Numbered from the stretch's first letter, positions 40,314 to 49,004 are shown. The stretch: DNA of 64,000 nt from Actinoplanes sp. SE50/110 (GCF_900119315.1 NZ_LT827010.1:1658001-1722000), one strand, 5' to 3'. The notes: generated by a model from the sequence alone, not told the origin. Numbers and translations are program-made.

Positions 40314-41843
40314 TTACTGCGTGTACGTGCGGTCGCGGATGTTGTCGGCCACTCTCTTCACGTCCTTCTTGGCGGCGGGCGGCGCGGTCATCCGCAGCAC
40401 GACCTCGCGGTTCAGCACGTCCTCCGGGGTGGTGCGCCAGAACCCGACGTAGACCAGCCCGTACTGCGGCTTGCCGTCGATGGTGTCGGTCTCCGCCCAG
40501 GAGCGCAGCGAGGTGCCGCTGGTCCACCGTAGACCCCAGGCCTCCTCGCGCTGCCGCAGGGCTTGACGCGCCTTGTCGTCACAGACCGCCGCGCAGGTGC
40601 GCACGTAGAGATCGCCGCCGGCGGTCAGGGTCGGCCCCTGGAACGCGCCGCACCGGTAGTGCACCGCGGCCGCGGCCTTCTCGGCGAGCTCGCAGGTCCA
40701 GCCGTCGGGCACCTTGAAATCGAAGCCGACACCGTCGAGATCGGTCACCCGCTTGACCGTGGCCTTGCTGCCGAAGGTCGGCCAGCTTTTCGGCCACTCG
40801 CCGTCCGGCTCCGGGGTCAGCCCCGGCGCGACCGGCGGCGTGGCGGGCAGCAGCAGCTGAGCGTCGGTGTAGGTGACCGGCGCGTCGCTCGCCGCCGGTC
40901 GCGGCTTGCCATCGCGCTGCAGGGAGACCACGGCGGCGCCGGCGGCGCCGCCGAGAAGCAGGCACACCAGGCCGACGATCAGCAACAGGAGGCGGTCGGG
41001 GCGCGGCGGGCGACCGATTTGCTGGTACGCCTGGCCGCTCCCGGACACCGGCACCGCGGAGATCGGGTGACTGAAGGCGGGCAGTCCGGACGTCGGATGG
41101 CCGGAGACCGGGTGGCTGGAGACGGGCTGAGCCGAGACCGGGTGGCCGGACACGGGGTGGTCGGACACCGGATGCGCCGAGACCGGCTGGGCGGAAACGG
41201 GCTGCGCGGACACCGGCTGGGTGGCGACCGGGAACGCCGGGATGGGACGCTCCGGCCCGGGCTGGGCGGACATCGGCTGGGCCGGACCGGGCGTGGCCGG
41301 CCACGGCTGCGCCGACATGGGCTGTGCCGACATGGGCTGCGCCGACACCGGTTGGGCGGCGAACGGCTGCGCCGACACGGGGTGGCCGGCGGCGGCCGGG
41401 AATGGACTCGGCACCGGCGGGAAGGGCGCCGTCGGCGGATCCTGCTCACGACGTACCGAATCGGAATGCTGCTCGACCACCGCGTCGCCGGAGGCCGGCG
41501 GCGGCGTCTCCACCGGCGGCCCGGCGGTGACCGGACGCAGCTTCTGGCCCAGCACCGTGAAGATCTCCGCCGCGTCGCCCTGGCCCTCGCCCTCCGGGCA
41601 GGCGACCCAGGGCCGCTCGCCGAGATGGTCGGAGCCGTCGATCGGCAGCCGATCGGTGTCGGACTGGCCCAGCGCCTCGGAAGCCGCGGCGAAAGCGCCG
41701 CGCCAGCGGTCGTCGGCCGACGCGAGCTCATTGAGCTGGGCGACCGTCACCGGCCGCCCCTGCGCGTCGACGCCCGACCAGACGTCACCGACCTCGCAGC
41801 TCGACAGCTGGCGCTGCAGGCGGTAAGGCCCAGCGGTAGGCAT
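40314..41843 (-). CDS. TM protein with a degenerate protein-kinase N-lobe and Pro-rich pentapeptide repeats
   Basis: 509 residues from the ATG at 41843 with GGAG upstream. The N-terminus GPYRLQRQLSSCEVGDVW reads like the start of a Ser/Thr kinase, but the glycine loop is broken and VAQLNE holds Gln where the ATP-binding Lys should be; no catalytic loop follows. Residues about 150-285 are pentapeptide repeats of the (P)VSAQP, VSGHP type. One TM helix follows (about 295-320, LLLLIVGLVCLLLGGAAG), then an extracytoplasmic domain of about 185 residues with four cysteines and FKVPDGWTCEL. A pseudokinase-like sensor, or a T7SS accessory with an outer domain, is plausible. First gene of the eccA-like/eccE operon. 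Confidence 0.7.
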   Translation of the reverse strand: MPTAGPYRLQRQLSSCEVGDVWSGVDAQGRPVTVAQLNELASADDRWRGAFAAASEALGQSDTDRLPIDGSDHLGERPWVACPEGEGQGDAAEIFTVLGQKLRPVTAGPPVETPPPASGDAVVEQHSDSVRREQDPPTAPFPPVPSPFPAAAGHPVSAQPFAAQPVSAQPMSAQPMSAQPWPATPGPAQPMSAQPGPERPIPAFPVATQPVSAQPVSAQPVSAHPVSDHPVSGHPVSAQPVSSHPVSGHPTSGLPAFSHPISAVPVSGSGQAYQQIGRPPRPDRLLLLIVGLVCLLLGGAAGAAVVSLQRDGKPRPAASDAPVTYTDAQLLLPATPPVAPGLTPEPDGEWPKSWPTFGSKATVKRVTDLDGVGFDFKVPDGWTCELAEKAAAAVHYRCGAFQGPTLTAGGDLYVRTCAAVCDDKARQALRQREEAWGLRWTSGTSLRSWAETDTIDGKPQYGLVYVGFWRTTPEDVLNREVVLRMTAPPAAKKDVKRVADNIRDRTYTQ

Positions 41844-41905
41844 CTCGTCTCCGTTTTCAGTTCGCGTCCCGGTGACGGGGGTGGACCACCGGGTGGATCG
41901 CGAGC

Positions 41906-42598
41906 TTAGCGTGGACGCTGCTGCCGGAACGCGCCCTTGCTCGGCCGCATGTTCTTCGGGATCGCGCCCTTGGGCATCTGCGGCCGGGCCATCAGCGCGG
42001 ACAGGCGGGTGTCCAGCGCGTTCACGTCCTTGCCGGTCAGGTTGCGGGGCAGCTTCAGCATCGTGGTGCGCAGCTTGCGGACCGGGAGCTGGCCCTCCTC
42101 GGAGCCGATCACGTAGTCGTAGAGCGGTGCGTTGCCGATCACCTTCGACAGGCGCTTCTTCTCCTGGCCGAGCAGGGCCTTGACCCGCTGCGGGTGGCCC
42201 TCGGCGAGCAGGATCACACCGGGCCGGCCGATCACCACGTGGACCATGTCGAACTGGGTGGTCGAGCTGGCCGCCGGACGGACCCGCCAGTCGCCGCGCA
42301 TGTTCTCCATCAGCGAGGCGGCCGCGCCGGGCTGGCCCTCGGCCACGTTCATCATCGCGGTGTTCGAGCGCAGGTTCAGCACGATCAGCACGGCCAGCAC
42401 GGTGACCAGGATGCCGACCGGGATGAACAGCACACCCCAGCCCAGGAGCACGGCGACCACGGTGAGCGCGATCGGGATCAGCACCGCCGCGAGGACGAGC
42501 GGGACGAACCACTTGTCCTGTTTCGCGGTGAAACTGAACACCTGGCCGATCTGCTTCAGGCGCTCGACGAAGGACACCTTCTCCTGGGGTTTTGCCAT
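41906..42598 (-). CDS. DUF4191 family membrane protein
   Basis: A 230-residue protein with two TM helices (about residues 32-52 and 57-78) and a cytoplasmic C-domain containing GQPGAAASLMENMRGDWRV, DMVHVVIGRPGVILLAEG and LLGQEKKRLSKVIGNAPLYD. It matches the DUF4191 family, which sits beside lipA in M. tuberculosis (Rv2219) and streptomycetes. Function is unknown. It is divergent from the small basic protein gene. In other genomes the RDD gene comes next; here the ESX locus intervenes. ATG start at 42598. Confidence 0.88.
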   Translation of the reverse strand: MAKPQEKVSFVERLKQIGQVFSFTAKQDKWFVPLVLAAVLIPIALTVVAVLLGWGVLFIPVGILVTVLAVLIVLNLRSNTAMMNVAEGQPGAAASLMENMRGDWRVRPAASSTTQFDMVHVVIGRPGVILLAEGHPQRVKALLGQEKKRLSKVIGNAPLYDYVIGSEEGQLPVRKLRTTMLKLPRNLTGKDVNALDTRLSALMARPQMPKGAIPKNMRPSKGAFRQQRPR

Positions 42599-42626
42599 AG
42601 CCGGAAAGTGTAGTCAGCCTCAGGTA

Positions 42627-42666
42627 CCTTACGGCGTCCCGGGCACCCCGGGCGTGCCCGGTAAGG
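42627..42666. other. GC-rich imperfect hairpin between DUF4191 and the small basic gene
   Basis: CCGGGCAC (42639-42646) pairs with GTGCCCGG (42654-42661), and CCTTA/TAAGG can extend the stem across a bulge. No T-run follows. It lies in the 175-bp divergent spacer, so an RNA hairpin in the 5' leader of either gene or an operator are both possible. Confidence 0.4.
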
Positions 42667-42773
42667 CAGTGCGCGGCCCGGAAGTGCGGCGGCGTCCCCA
42701 TGCCCGGCCGCCGCCTTCGCGCGAAGAGTCGACGTCAGCAAGGACGACGACTCGACGCGAGGAGCGCACCGCC

Positions 42774-42929
42774 ATGTATCCCGAGATCAATCTGAGTCTG
42801 GCCCGGCAGCGCGGCGAGCAGCTGCGGCAGGAGGCCGAGGCGTACCGGCGGGCCCGCGAGGCGGCCGGTGGGCGGCCGCGACGCCGGCGCAGCGTGCGGT
42901 GGCCGGTGCCGCGGCCCCGTCCGGCGTGA
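42774..42929 (+). CDS. small basic protein (51 aa)
   Basis: Starts MYPEINLSLARQRGEQLRQE with a GAGGAG ribosome-binding site 10 nt before the ATG and ends in an Arg/Pro-rich tail (GRPRRRRSVRWPVPRPRPA). It is predicted as one amphipathic helix followed by a basic tail. Small proteins with this N-terminus recur in actinomycetes (from memory). Located 110 bp before the LuxR/AAA regulator on the same strand. Function unknown. Confidence 0.65.
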   Translation: MYPEINLSLARQRGEQLRQEAEAYRRAREAAGGRPRRRRSVRWPVPRPRPA

Positions 42930-43039
42930 CCGGCCGGCTGGCCGACGCCGCGGCCCTGTCCGGCACGATCGGCCGGCTGGCCGATGCCGCGGCCCCGTCC
43001 CGCACGATCGGTCCGGATTTTCTGTCGGATCCGCGTGGC

Positions 43040-46000
43040 ATGCTCGACCCCATGATGACGGCGAGCGAGATCCTGGTCGGCCGGGATGCCGATCTGGCCG
43101 CGCTGCGCGACACGTTCCGGCGGGTCCGCGGCGGCGAGCCGGCCGCCGTGCTGCTCGGCGGCGAGGCCGGGGTCGGCAAGACCCGGCTGGTCGAGGAGTT
43201 CACCCGGAGCCTGGCCGGCGAGCCGGTCCGGGTGCTCACCGGCCAGTGCCTGGAGCTCGGCGAGGAGGGGCTGCCCTTCGCGCCGTTCGCGGCCGCCCTG
43301 CGCGAGCTGGTCCGCGACGAGGGGGTGGCGGTCCTGGAGGGGCGCGAGTCCGGCCTCGCCCGGCTGCTGCCCGAGCTCGGCCCCGCGCCGGAGTTCGGTG
43401 ACACCCATCGCGGGCTGCTCTTCGAGCTCGTCGCGGCGCTGTTCGCCCGGCTCGCCGTGGAGCGCCCGCTGCTGCTGGTGCTGGAGGATCTGCACTGGGC
43501 CGACCGCTCCACCCGGGACCTGATCGCCTTCCTGGTCCGTTCCGCCCGCGCGCCCCGGATGCTGCTGCTGGCCACCTACCGCACCGACGAGCTGCACCGC
43601 GGCCACCCGCTGCGCCCGTTCGTCGCCGAGCTGGAGCGGGTCCGCGGCGTGCAACGCCTGGAGATCCACCGGCTCGACCGGGACGGCACCGCGGAGCTGC
43701 TCACCCACCTGCTCGGCGGCGAGCCGCGGCCGCAGACCGTCGACGCCGTCGACCGGCGCGCCCAGGGCGTGCCGTTCTTCATCGAGCAGCTCGCCGCCAC
43801 CGCCGACCCGGCCTGCGCCGACATCCCGGAAACCCTTCGTGACCTGCTGCTCTCCCGGGTCGACCAGCTGACCGAGGCGGCCCAGCGGATGCTGCGCGTC
43901 GCCGCGGTCGGCGGCACCCGGCTCGGCCACGAGCTGATCACCCGGGTCGCCGGCGTCGACGAGGTCACCCTCGACTCGGCACTGCGGGTCGTGGTCGCCG
44001 CCCGATTGATCGTCTTCGACCCGGAGCGGGGCTATGAGTTCCGCCACGCCCTGGTCCGCGAGGCGGTCCACGACGACCTGCTGCCCGGCGAGCACCTCCG
44101 CCTGCACGCCCGTTACGCCGAGGCGATCGAGGCCGACCCGCACCTCGTCCCGCCGGGCCGGGCCCCCGCCGAAACCGCCCACCACTGGCACGCGGCCGGA
44201 AACCACCCGCGGGCCCTGGTCAGCGCGAAACTCGCGGCCGACGAGGCCGGGCGGCAGTTCGCGTACGCGGAGCAGGCCCGCCTGCTCGACCGGGTGCTGG
44301 AGTTGTGGGAGCAGGTGCCCGCGGCCGGCTCGTTGCTCGGTGTCTGCCACCTCGACCTGCTGGAGGAGACCGCGCTGGTCGCGATCGACTCCGGGGAGCT
44401 GACCCGGGCGCTGAAACTGACCCAGGCGGCGCTCGCCGAGCTGGACTCCGAGGCCGAGCCGCTGCGTGCCGCCCGGCTGCTGGTCTGCCGGGCCCGGCTG
44501 CTGCGCAACATGGGCAAGAGCGATGGGTTCGCCGAGACCAAGGAGGCGTATCGGCTGCTCACCGCCGTGCCGGTCACGTCGGCGGCGCCTGCCGTGGCGT
44601 CAGCTCCTGCCGCACCGGCGGTGTCCGGTGCGTCTGCGGGGTCTTCCGCGGTCGTCTCCGCTTCCGCTGCACCCTCCGCCTCGGCTCCGACTTCCGTTTC
44701 CGATTCGACTTCCGTTTCCGATGCGGCTTCCGCTTCGCTGTCGGCCTCCGATTCGGCCTCGGCTTCGGCGTTTGCCGAGCCGGGGCGGGCGGAGCTGCTC
44801 GGCGAGGTGGCCTATCTGTTCGCCGGGATGGACGGCGACGAGGTGTCCCGGATCTGGGATCAGGTCCGGGCGTCGGTCGACGAGCTCGGCGACACCACCG
44901 CCCAGGTGTATGCGGAGATCACCAAGGGCCAGGTCTGCGCCGGCCGGGTGACGGCGCAGGAGGGTCTGCCCACACTGCTCGGCGCCCTCGCCCAGGCCCG
45001 CCGGCTCGACGACGAGCAGGCGCTGTGTCACGGCCTGGTCAACGTTTCCGACGCGCTGTTCGAGCTGGGCCGCTACCAGGAGTCCGCCGCCGCCGCGGCC
45101 GAGGGCGTTCCGCACGCCGCACGGTACGGTGTGGCCCGCACCACCGGGGTCCACCTGCTCGCCAACCACGCCGAGGCGCTGCTCGCCCTGGGCCGCTGGG
45201 ACGAGGCCGACGCCCGCCTGGCCGAGGCCGCCCGCCAGGACCCACCCGGCCTGATGGCCCTGCCCTGGCTCCGCCTGCGCGCCCGTCTCCGCCTGGCCCG
45301 CGGCCACGCCGGCGCCGGCCCCCTGCTCAGCCGCGCCATCGGCATGCTCGGCAAGCCCTACGTGCCGGCCGAGAAGAAACTCTGGATGCACGAGCTGCGC
45401 GTCCTCGCCGCCCTCCACGAACGGGACGTGCCGGCAGCGGTGGCGGTGGCCCGGGTCGCCCTGCAGGACCCGGCACTGCTCGACCGCCCGCGCTACACCT
45501 GGCAGCTGCTGGCCACCGCGGCCCGAGCGGTCTCCGCAGCCCGCGATGCCACCCCGGCCCACGACCCTGCCCCGGCCCGCGATCCTGCCTCCGCCCGGGA
45601 TTCTGTCTCGGCCCCGGATTCTTCCTCGGCCCGGGATTCCGCTCGGGTCCGCAAATCTGCCCTGGCCCGAGATCCTGCCGTGGCCCGAGATCCTGCCCTG
45701 GCCCGAGACTCCGCCCTGGCCCGCGACTCTTCTCAGGACCGCGACATCACTTCTGCCGGTGCCGCCTCCTCACCCGTCGCGGGGCGCTCCGCGCCCTCTC
45801 CGCGTGCCGCTGTCTCATCGGCGGCCTCGCTGGCGGCGGCTCTGCGGGATGCGCCTTCTTGGGAACCGGGATCGCGGGATGCGGCCAGTTTGCGGATGCC
45901 GATCCGGGATGCGACCTCGTCATGGGCGTTGTCACAGGACGCGGTTCCGATAGAGGCCGTATCGCCGGATGTGGCCTCGTTCGGGGCGGTGTCGGGGGAT

Positions 46001-46714
46001 GCGGTTTCGTTCGGGGCGGCGTCGGGGGATGCGGTTTCGTTCGGGGCGGCATCGCGGGAGGTGGCTTCGGCCCGGGCGGTGTCGCGAAGTGTGGCTTCTT
46101 CAGGGGACGGGGTGCGAAACGGGGCTTCCACGGCGGGGGCTCCAGGGGACGATCTTTCGGTGGAGGCGGCGCGGCTGGCTGCTCGAATCTGGTGGGCGGC
46201 GGAGCAGTTGCCGCGGCACTATCCCGCCGAGTTGGCCGGGGCGGCCCAGGTGGCGGCGGAGCTGGACGGGGGCGCTGAGCGGTGGGGCGCGGCAGTCGCG
46301 GCCTGGCGTGCTGACGGGCAGCCCTACGAACTGGCGTGTGCGCTGCTGCGGGCCGCGGAGGCGAACGCCGCCGACCGGACCGCGGCGGCTACAGCACTCG
46401 CCGAGGTCACCGCGATCGCCGACGGCCTGCGGGTGACGCCGCTGGTCGAGGCCGCGGAGACGCTGGCCCGGCGGCTCGGGGTCCGCCCGGCGGCGACAGC
46501 CGCCGGAACGCTCGAGGAGGTGCTCACCGCCCGCGAGCGGGAAGTGCTCCGGCTGGTCGCCGAGGGGCAGAGCAACGGCCAGATCGCCCAGCGCCTGTTC
46601 ATCTCGCCGAAGACGGCGAGCGTCCACGTCTCCCGGATCATCGCGAAACTCGCGGTGACCAACCGCATCGAGGCCGCCGCCGTCGCCCACCGCCTCAACC
46701 TGTTGGCCGACTGA
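43040..46714 (+). CDS. large LuxR-family AAA (LAL/MalT-like) transcription regulator
   Basis: About 1224 residues from the ATG at 43040; the frame stays open to 42899, but that stretch encodes a repeated GRLADAAA segment with no ribosome-binding site. Walker A GGEAGVGKTRLVEEF near residue 40, Walker B LLLVLEDLHWAD near 145, then helical TPR-like repeats, and a C-terminal LuxR HTH (LTAREREVLRLVAEGQSNGQ, then SPKTASVHVSRIIAKL). Two low-complexity inserts are unusual: Ser/Ala repeats around 512-580 and RDPA/RDSA repeats around 830-1030. LAL regulators act as ATP-dependent activators responding to a ligand. Gene stands alone; the nearby target is unknown. A terminator follows. Confidence 0.85.
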   Translation: MLDPMMTASEILVGRDADLAALRDTFRRVRGGEPAAVLLGGEAGVGKTRLVEEFTRSLAGEPVRVLTGQCLELGEEGLPFAPFAAALRELVRDEGVAVLEGRESGLARLLPELGPAPEFGDTHRGLLFELVAALFARLAVERPLLLVLEDLHWADRSTRDLIAFLVRSARAPRMLLLATYRTDELHRGHPLRPFVAELERVRGVQRLEIHRLDRDGTAELLTHLLGGEPRPQTVDAVDRRAQGVPFFIEQLAATADPACADIPETLRDLLLSRVDQLTEAAQRMLRVAAVGGTRLGHELITRVAGVDEVTLDSALRVVVAARLIVFDPERGYEFRHALVREAVHDDLLPGEHLRLHARYAEAIEADPHLVPPGRAPAETAHHWHAAGNHPRALVSAKLAADEAGRQFAYAEQARLLDRVLELWEQVPAAGSLLGVCHLDLLEETALVAIDSGELTRALKLTQAALAELDSEAEPLRAARLLVCRARLLRNMGKSDGFAETKEAYRLLTAVPVTSAAPAVASAPAAPAVSGASAGSSAVVSASAAPSASAPTSVSDSTSVSDAASASLSASDSASASAFAEPGRAELLGEVAYLFAGMDGDEVSRIWDQVRASVDELGDTTAQVYAEITKGQVCAGRVTAQEGLPTLLGALAQARRLDDEQALCHGLVNVSDALFELGRYQESAAAAAEGVPHAARYGVARTTGVHLLANHAEALLALGRWDEADARLAEAARQDPPGLMALPWLRLRARLRLARGHAGAGPLLSRAIGMLGKPYVPAEKKLWMHELRVLAALHERDVPAAVAVARVALQDPALLDRPRYTWQLLATAARAVSAARDATPAHDPAPARDPASARDSVSAPDSSSARDSARVRKSALARDPAVARDPALARDSALARDSSQDRDITSAGAASSPVAGRSAPSPRAAVSSAASLAAALRDAPSWEPGSRDAASLRMPIRDATSSWALSQDAVPIEAVSPDVASFGAVSGDAVSFGAASGDAVSFGAASREVASARAVSRSVASSGDGVRNGASTAGAPGDDLSVEAARLAARIWWAAEQLPRHYPAELAGAAQVAAELDGGAERWGAAVAAWRADGQPYELACALLRAAEANAADRTAAATALAEVTAIADGLRVTPLVEAAETLARRLGVRPAATAAGTLEEVLTAREREVLRLVAEGQSNGQIAQRLFISPKTASVHVSRIIAKLAVTNRIEAAAVAHRLNLLAD

Positions 46715-46744
46715 TCGCCGTGCCGCCGCCCCTCTGGCGGACGT

Positions 46745-46780
46745 AAGGCCGGTCGCGTGCCGGTCGTCACCGCCGGCCTT
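46745..46780 (+). terminator. hairpin downstream of the LuxR/AAA gene
   Basis: AAGGCCGG (46745-46752) is complementary to CCGGCCTT (46773-46780) with a 20-nt loop that can pair further. It lies 30 nt after the stop codon. No strong T-run follows, as is usual in high-GC actinomycetes. Confidence 0.6.
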
Positions 46781-46850
46781 TGGCATGCCATGCCCTGGCG
46801 GCTACCAAGGCGCTGCCGTTTGCAGCGCTGCCGCCTGCCGTGTTGCTGCC

Positions 46851-47045
46851 TGTCGTCGGTCGCGCTGCGGTCGGTCGGGTTGCGGTCGGTCGCGTTGCGG
46901 TCGGTCGGGTTGCGGTCGGTCGCGTTGCGGTCAGTTGTGCTGCGGTCGGTCGCGTTGCGGTCAGTTGCGTTGCGGTTTGCCGCGTTGCGGTCGGTTGGGC
47001 CGTGGTCGGTCGTGCTGTACCTCGTCGGGCTGCGGTCAGTCGCGC
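46851..47045. repeat. degenerate 15-bp tandem repeat in a 511-bp intergenic stretch
   Basis: About 13 units of the TGCGGTCGGTCGCGT type run through the gap between the LuxR/AAA gene (ends 46714) and the leader ORF at 47226. The open frames through it are pure repeat translations (Val, Ala, Gly, Arg) and are not credible genes. The rest of the gap holds the terminator hairpin and probably the promoter of the 47226 unit. No RNA gene was seen. Confidence 0.8.
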
Positions 47046-47225
47046 TGTCCGTTGGAGCGCATCGGGTATCCGGGTGCGGGGCCGGTGTGGACGGTTGCGA
47101 GGTGGGAGCGAATGCCGGCCGGAAACGCTCGCGCCGGCCGGGATGCGGGGGCGCGGCCGGGGAAGGCTAATGACGGCTGGCGGGGCTCCGATATTGGGGG
47201 CCGACCAACAGCTAAGGGAGCCGTC

Positions 47226-47264
47226 ATGAACGACAAGTTCCGCACGCCCCCGGGGGGCCGGTGA
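47226..47264 (+). CDS. 12-codon leader ORF
   Basis: ATG AAC GAC AAG ... CGG TGA encodes MNDKFRTPPGGR, preceded by AAGGGAG at 7 nt. Its stop TGA shares its last base with the ATG of the next gene (TGATG). The next gene has only a G-run before it, so its translation probably depends on this short ORF. A peptide function is not implied. Confidence 0.55.
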   Translation: MNDKFRTPPGGR

Positions 47265-47533
47265 TGGACAGCGCGGTCGACATGGCTTATCGGGTCGTCG
47301 AGGCGTTGTTCGGGCCGGACTCCGGGATTCCCTGGTGGGCTTGGCTTGCGCCGATTGCCATTCTGTTCGCCAGGTTGCTCTATCCGATGATGTTCCCCGA
47401 GGCGGCGGCGGCCGAGGCGGAGACGGATCGGCGGCTCGCCGAGTTCCGGCGGGAACGTGAGGGGCAGGCCAGGGACAGGGGCGCGGAGAAGGGCAAAGGT
47501 AAGGAGAAGAAAGGCAAGAAGGGCAAGAAGTGA
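47264..47533 (+). CDS. small single-pass membrane protein with Lys-rich tail
   Basis: 89 residues. N-terminal MDSAVDMAYRVVEALFG, then a hydrophobic segment (WWAWLAPIAILFARLLYPMMF) that is one TM helix, then a charged coiled coil (EAETDRRLAEFRREREG) ending in a Lys/Gly tail (KGKGKEKKGKKGKK). No family recognised. The ATG at 47264 overlaps the stop of the 12-codon ORF; a GTG at 47261 is also possible. A strong bidirectional terminator follows within 10 nt. Function unknown. Confidence 0.7.
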   Translation: MDSAVDMAYRVVEALFGPDSGIPWWAWLAPIAILFARLLYPMMFPEAAAAEAETDRRLAEFRREREGQARDRGAEKGKGKEKKGKKGKK

Positions 47534-47540
47534 ACGCGGC

Positions 47541-47594
47541 GAAGGCCCGCAACCATTCCAGGCAACGGATGACCTGGAGAGGTTGCGGGCCTTC
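47541..47594. terminator. perfect 14-bp inverted repeat
   Basis: GAAGGCCCGCAACC (47541-47554) is exactly complementary to GGTTGCGGGCCTTC (47581-47594). The 26-nt loop holds a second inner stem (CCAGG/CCTGG). It sits 8 nt after the small membrane protein stop and ends transcription from that side; the symmetric sequence could serve the minus strand as well. Confidence 0.85.
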
Positions 47595-47674
47595 ATCCGT
47601 TGACGGGTCTCCGAGCAGACGCGGCCGTGGTGAAGAAAAGCCTACGGAGGCGCCGCACAAGGGCGGCCCCGAAC

Positions 47675-47700
47675 GCGGCCCGCGAGCAGACGCGGGCCGC
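47675..47700 (-). terminator. hairpin downstream of lipA
   Basis: GCGGCCCGCG (47675-47684) and CGCGGGCCGC (47691-47700) form a perfect 10-bp stem with a 6-nt loop, 18 nt beyond the lipA stop on the minus strand. Confidence 0.7.
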
Positions 47701-47717
47701 GGACGAAAACCGACGGA

Positions 47718-48641
47718 TCAGCCGCGGGCGTCGAGCGCCTGACGGTAGAGGCGGCCGGCCCGGTAGGAGGACCGGACCAGCGGCCCGCTCATCACCCCGG
47801 CGAAGCCGATCGCCTCGGCCTCCTCGCGGAGCTCGACGAACTCCTCCGGCTTGACCCAGCGCTCCACCGGGTGGTGCCGCGGGGTCGGCCGCAGGTACTG
47901 CGTGATGGTGATCAGCTCGCAGCCCGCGGCGTGCAGGTCGCGGAGGGCGGCCGAGATCTCCGCCCGCTCCTCGCCCATGCCGAGGATCAGGTTGCTCTTG
48001 GTGACCAGGTTCGCCGCGCGGGCCTGGGTGATCACGTCGAGGGAGCGTTCGTACCGGAAGCCGGGGCGGATCCGCTTGAAGATCCGCGGGACGGTTTCGA
48101 CGTTGTGCGCGAGGACCTCGGGCTGGGCGCCGAACACCTCGGCCAGCTGGGCCGGGTCGGCGTTGAAGTCGGGGATGAGCAGCTCGACGCCGCAGCCGGG
48201 CTGCAGAGCGTGGATCTGGCGGACGGTTTCCGCGTAGAGCCAGGCACCGCCGTCGGGCAGGTCGTCGCGGGCGACGCCGGTGACGGTGGCATAGCGCAGG
48301 CCCATGGTGGCGACGGACTCACCGACGCGGCGCGGCTCGTCGGCGTCGAACTCGGCCGGCTTGCCGGTGTCGATCTGGCAGAAGTCGCAGCGCCGGGTGC
48401 ACTGGTCGCCGCCGATCAGGAAGGTGGCCTCACGGTCTTCCCAGCATTCGTAGATGTTGGGGCAGCCGGCTTCCTGGCAGACCGTGTGCAGGCCCTCTTT
48501 CTGCACGAGGCCACGCATCTGCGTGTACTCGGGGCCCATTTTCGCTTTGACTTTGATCCACGGCGGCTTCCGCTCGATGGGAGTCTCGGCGTTGCGCGCC
48601 TCGATGCGCAGCATGCGGCGGCCCTCGGGAGCAATAGTCAC
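47718..48641 (-). CDS. lipA: lipoyl synthase
   Basis: A 307-residue radical-SAM enzyme that inserts two sulfurs into the octanoyl group on lipoyl domains. Auxiliary cluster Cys55-x4-Cys60-x5-Cys66 ([12 protein letters not shown]) and the radical-SAM cluster Cys81-x3-Cys85-x2-Cys88 (CTRRCDFC) are both present, with the C-terminal RSSYR serine motif ([12 protein letters not shown]). Starts at GTG 48641. Its substrates here include the E2 protein and the GcvH protein. lipB lies about 3 kb away, separated by aspS and the beta-propeller gene. Length and motifs are standard. Confidence 0.97.
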   Translation of the reverse strand: MTIAPEGRRMLRIEARNAETPIERKPPWIKVKAKMGPEYTQMRGLVQKEGLHTVCQEAGCPNIYECWEDREATFLIGGDQCTRRCDFCQIDTGKPAEFDADEPRRVGESVATMGLRYATVTGVARDDLPDGGAWLYAETVRQIHALQPGCGVELLIPDFNADPAQLAEVFGAQPEVLAHNVETVPRIFKRIRPGFRYERSLDVITQARAANLVTKSNLILGMGEERAEISAALRDLHAAGCELITITQYLRPTPRHHPVERWVKPEEFVELREEAEAIGFAGVMSGPLVRSSYRAGRLYRQALDARG

Positions 48642-48773
48642 AACCCCGAAGATACGCCGGAGACGACCGGTCGAGGCGCAGGGGCGACGAGGCTCACGTG
48701 ACCTGACCTGTGACCGCCGTCACCTCCGAAACGAAATTCGGATGCACGCGCCGGTCGTGGGGCGTTAACGTCC

Positions 48774-48996
48774 CGGCTACGGCAGTGATGGGACCGAGTA
48801 ACGCTCCGCAAACGCCGGCCGAGAGAGCCACCCGCAGCTGTGACGGTGGCCCGTGCGCCGGAGCGCGAAGACACCCCGGAGCCGAGCAGTGCAAGAGGCG
48901 CCCCGGCGATCGGCGGGGCGCGAAGGTGTGGTGGTACCGCGAGGATCCCGCTCGCCCGCACCTCCCCGGGGCCGCGTTGCAGCATCCTGAGGAGGT
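48774..48996 (+). promoter_or_regulatory. T-box riboswitch, translational type, GAC (Asp) specifier
   Basis: Stem I base: CGGCTACGG (48774-48782) pairs with CCGGAGCCG (48876-48884). The conserved AGTA lies at 48797-48800, and CGCTCCG (48802-48808) pairs with CGGAGCG (48859-48865), which frames an internal loop with GAC at 48870-48872 followed by A. Stem III: GCGCCCC/GGGGCGC (48898-48921). T-box core: TGGTGGTACCGCG at 48929-48941. Antisequestrator: GGTG (48925-48928) with CACC (48959-48962), and GCGAG/CTCGC. ACCTCC (48960-48965) can instead pair with the ribosome-binding site GGAGGT (48991-48996). So uncharged tRNA would free the site. The TGGT has U at the discriminator position, where Asp tRNA (G73) gives only a wobble pair. 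Gene-free stretch 48642-49004. Confidence 0.85.
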
Positions 48997-49004
48997 CGAC
49001 CGCC

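Noticed and set aside
42899..43039. Longer N-terminus for the LuxR/AAA protein
   Set aside because: It has no ribosome-binding site and encodes a duplicated Ala-rich segment; the ATP-binding domain begins right after the ATG at 43040.
46757..47170. Open frames through the 15-bp repeats
   Set aside because: They translate to periodic low-complexity peptides and have no start support; a repeat artefact.
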